7,700 nt of DNA from Campylobacteraceae bacterium (GTDB lineage Bacteria; Campylobacterota; Campylobacteria; Campylobacterales; Sulfurovaceae): the NCBI GenBank assembly GCA_026985495.1, contig JALSQJ010000211.1:1-7700 (forward strand), written 5' to 3'. A program made the translations under genes and the position numbers. Below the pieces are notes generated by a model. That model did not search any database. It saw nothing but the letters and a program-made list of their open reading frames with translations, and was not told where the DNA came from. Shown piece after piece: positions 6,813 to 7,700 of this stretch (position 1 is its first letter; each line of letters starts with the position of its first letter).

Positions 6813-6818
6813 TATACT
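6813..6818 (+). promoter_or_regulatory. Extended -10 box of the NlpC/P60 lipoprotein gene
   Basis: TGCTATACT (6810-6818), a TGn extension plus TATACT, predicts a start near 6825 and a leader of about 47 nt. The leader ends in AAAGGAG (6858-6864), 7 nt before the ATG at 6872. There is no clear -35 hexamer. Confidence 0.6.
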
Positions 6819-6871
6819 CTTAACATAAACATAAGAACAACAAATAAAAAAACAAAAAAAGGAGCAAACTT

Positions 6872-7570
6872 ATGAAAACTTTCACAATGACAAACTTACT
6901 ACTTTTAGCCTCAATAACACTCTTTACAGCGTGTTCAAATAAAACGGTAGAACCAGAGAAACAGAGTGTTAAAGTTTCCATAGAAGAGCTTCCTATGGCA
7001 AGAACTTATCCTATGCCAGAACCTATAGTAAGAGATTATGTTCAAAATAGAACAGTATCATACTACCCAAACCGAACATACAGACAAAGAGATTATGTTA
7101 GAACTCCACCACCTATAGTACGACATGCACATGCACCTGTACCATACCAAAGAGATATTGCAAGAATACTCAACAAAATTGAGTGGGATGCAAAAAAACT
7201 TTTAGGTAAAAAATATGTTTGGGGTGCAACTGGACCTAGAACATATGACTGCTCAGGATTTACACAAAAAATCTATAGAGATGCTGGAATTAGAATTCCA
7301 AGAGTATCTCGTGACCAAGCTCGTGTAGGGCAATATATTACCTTTAACCAATTAAGAAAAGGTGACTTAATGTTTTTTGACACCCATAAAAAAAGAACAG
7401 GAAAAGTTACTCATGTAGGTATATACCTTGGTAATGGTAACTTTATTCATGCAAGTTCTGGGGCAAAAAAAATTGTTATCTTTAATATTAATGAGAAACC
7501 ATTTTACAAAAAAAGATTTTTATGGGCAAGAAGAGTTGTTAAACCAAATGCTTATTTGGCTATGAGATAA
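6872..7570 (+). CDS. NlpC/P60 family cell-wall hydrolase lipoprotein
   Basis: A predicted lipid-anchored peptidoglycan peptidase of 232 aa, probably a gamma-D-glutamyl-diaminopimelate endopeptidase as is usual for NlpC/P60, acting in the periplasm. Residues 1-20 form a lipoprotein signal ending in LFTAC with lipidated Cys21. Phe at -3 is slightly off the classical lipobox. Residues 40-95 form a Pro/Tyr/Arg-rich linker with internally repeated PIVR and RDYV blocks. The catalytic domain spans about 98-215: YDCSGF with nucleophile Cys127, THVGIYLG with His181, and FIHASSG with His193, so the triad is complete. The size fits small Spr/MepS-like enzymes with one catalytic domain and no separate SH3 repeats. 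The strong AAAGGAG site supports the start. It is a single-gene unit with its own promoter, ending one base from the opposing gene. Exact bond specificity is not readable. Confidence 0.92.
   Translation: MKTFTMTNLLLLASITLFTACSNKTVEPEKQSVKVSIEELPMARTYPMPEPIVRDYVQNRTVSYYPNRTYRQRDYVRTPPPIVRHAHAPVPYQRDIARILNKIEWDAKKLLGKKYVWGATGPRTYDCSGFTQKIYRDAGIRIPRVSRDQARVGQYITFNQLRKGDLMFFDTHKKRTGKVTHVGIYLGNGNFIHASSGAKKIVIFNINEKPFYKKRFLWARRVVKPNAYLAMR
7021..7120 (+). repeat. Short direct repeats coding for the lipoprotein linker
   Basis: Two short words each occur twice in the linker region. ACCTATAGTA is at 7021-7030 and 7111-7120. AGAGATTATGTT is at 7031-7042 and 7088-7099. They encode the repeated PIVR and RDYV peptides, but in swapped order, which suggests old internal duplication followed by drift rather than a clean tandem repeat. 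Confidence 0.5.
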
Positions 7571-7571
7571 A

Positions 7572-7700
7572 CTACTTCTTAAAGTGTACCATCTTAAACT
7601 TATCGCCCATAATTGTTGGTGCGATTAGTGTCTTAATCTTATCTGCCTCTCTAAGATAGTTTGCTTGACTTGTCTGTTTAGCAAACTGTTCTAAGATATC
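7572..7700 (-). CDS. C-terminal end of a probable MidA-like SAM-dependent methyltransferase (partial)
   Basis: Only the last 42 codons and the TAG stop are inside the window; the gene begins beyond base 7700. The tail contains QANYLREADKIKTLIAP followed by MGDKFKMVHFKK. The pattern of a helix, then L-x-x-P-x-x-MG-x-x-FK-x-(hydrophobic) at the extreme C-terminus, resembles the end of COG1565/DUF185 (MidA, NDUFAF7-type) methyltransferases. These are arginine methyltransferase-like proteins tied to complex I assembly in mitochondria. The catalytic SAM-binding part is not visible, so the assignment rests on a short motif from memory. Its stop is one base away from the stop of the converging lipoprotein gene. 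Confidence 0.5.
   Translation of the reverse strand, partial: DILEQFAKQTSQANYLREADKIKTLIAPTIMGDKFKMVHFKK

Larger units (their letters stand above)
6570..6871. promoter_or_regulatory. Divergent AT-rich promoter region
   Basis: A roughly 300-nt gap between the leftward DUF2130 operon and the rightward NlpC/P60 gene. It is extremely AT-rich with many A and T runs, and I see no credible reading frame, tRNA or strong hairpin. It holds two TATAAT boxes facing left and one TGnTATACT box facing right, listed separately. A perfect AGGAGG on the minus strand at 6620-6625 is not followed by any start codon at ribosome distance. The remainder shows nothing I can name. Confidence 0.6.

Overview
The window is AT-rich DNA that most resembles a free-living member of the Campylobacterota (epsilonproteobacteria), perhaps a Sulfurimonas/Sulfurovum-type organism. 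This is inferred from protein style, codon use (many GAG-AG and AAA runs), promoters that are little more than a TGnTATAAT-like -10 box, and a purD-lptD arrangement that I recall from this class. Nearly all of it is dense chromosomal housekeeping DNA. There is no insertion sequence, CRISPR array, tRNA or rRNA gene, and no sign of a prophage.

Left part (1-2376, leftward). A partial lptD (LPS-assembly outer-membrane protein) lies 27 nt downstream of purD (GAR synthetase, purine synthesis), probably in one transcript. purD is best started at a GTG at 2082, because a TATAAT promoter box overlaps the first codons of the longer reading frame. Upstream of purD, the 458-nt gap holds a likely independent small RNA gene on the same strand. 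It has its own extended -10 box, a body that can fold into a long interrupted hairpin, and a stem-loop plus U-tract terminator. Its architecture and position before a purine gene make a divergent 6S RNA the leading guess, but the primary sequence does not match the 6S consensus that I can recall.

Middle part (2541-6569). A rightward stand-alone AAA-type ATPase of the DUF4143/COG1373 kind converges on a tight leftward three-gene operon. The operon holds a DUF2130 coiled-coil protein with a PD-(D/E)XK-like motif, a FieF-type cation diffusion facilitator, and hemD (uroporphyrinogen-III synthase). The genes are 2 nt apart and then overlap by 4 nt. The last two genes link divalent-metal export with tetrapyrrole synthesis; the role of the DUF2130 protein is unknown.

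Right part (6570-7700). A very AT-rich divergent promoter region separates the operon from a rightward NlpC/P60 peptidoglycan-hydrolase lipoprotein. Its stop codon is one base from the end of a leftward partial gene, which looks like the C-terminus of a MidA-type (COG1565) SAM-dependent methyltransferase.
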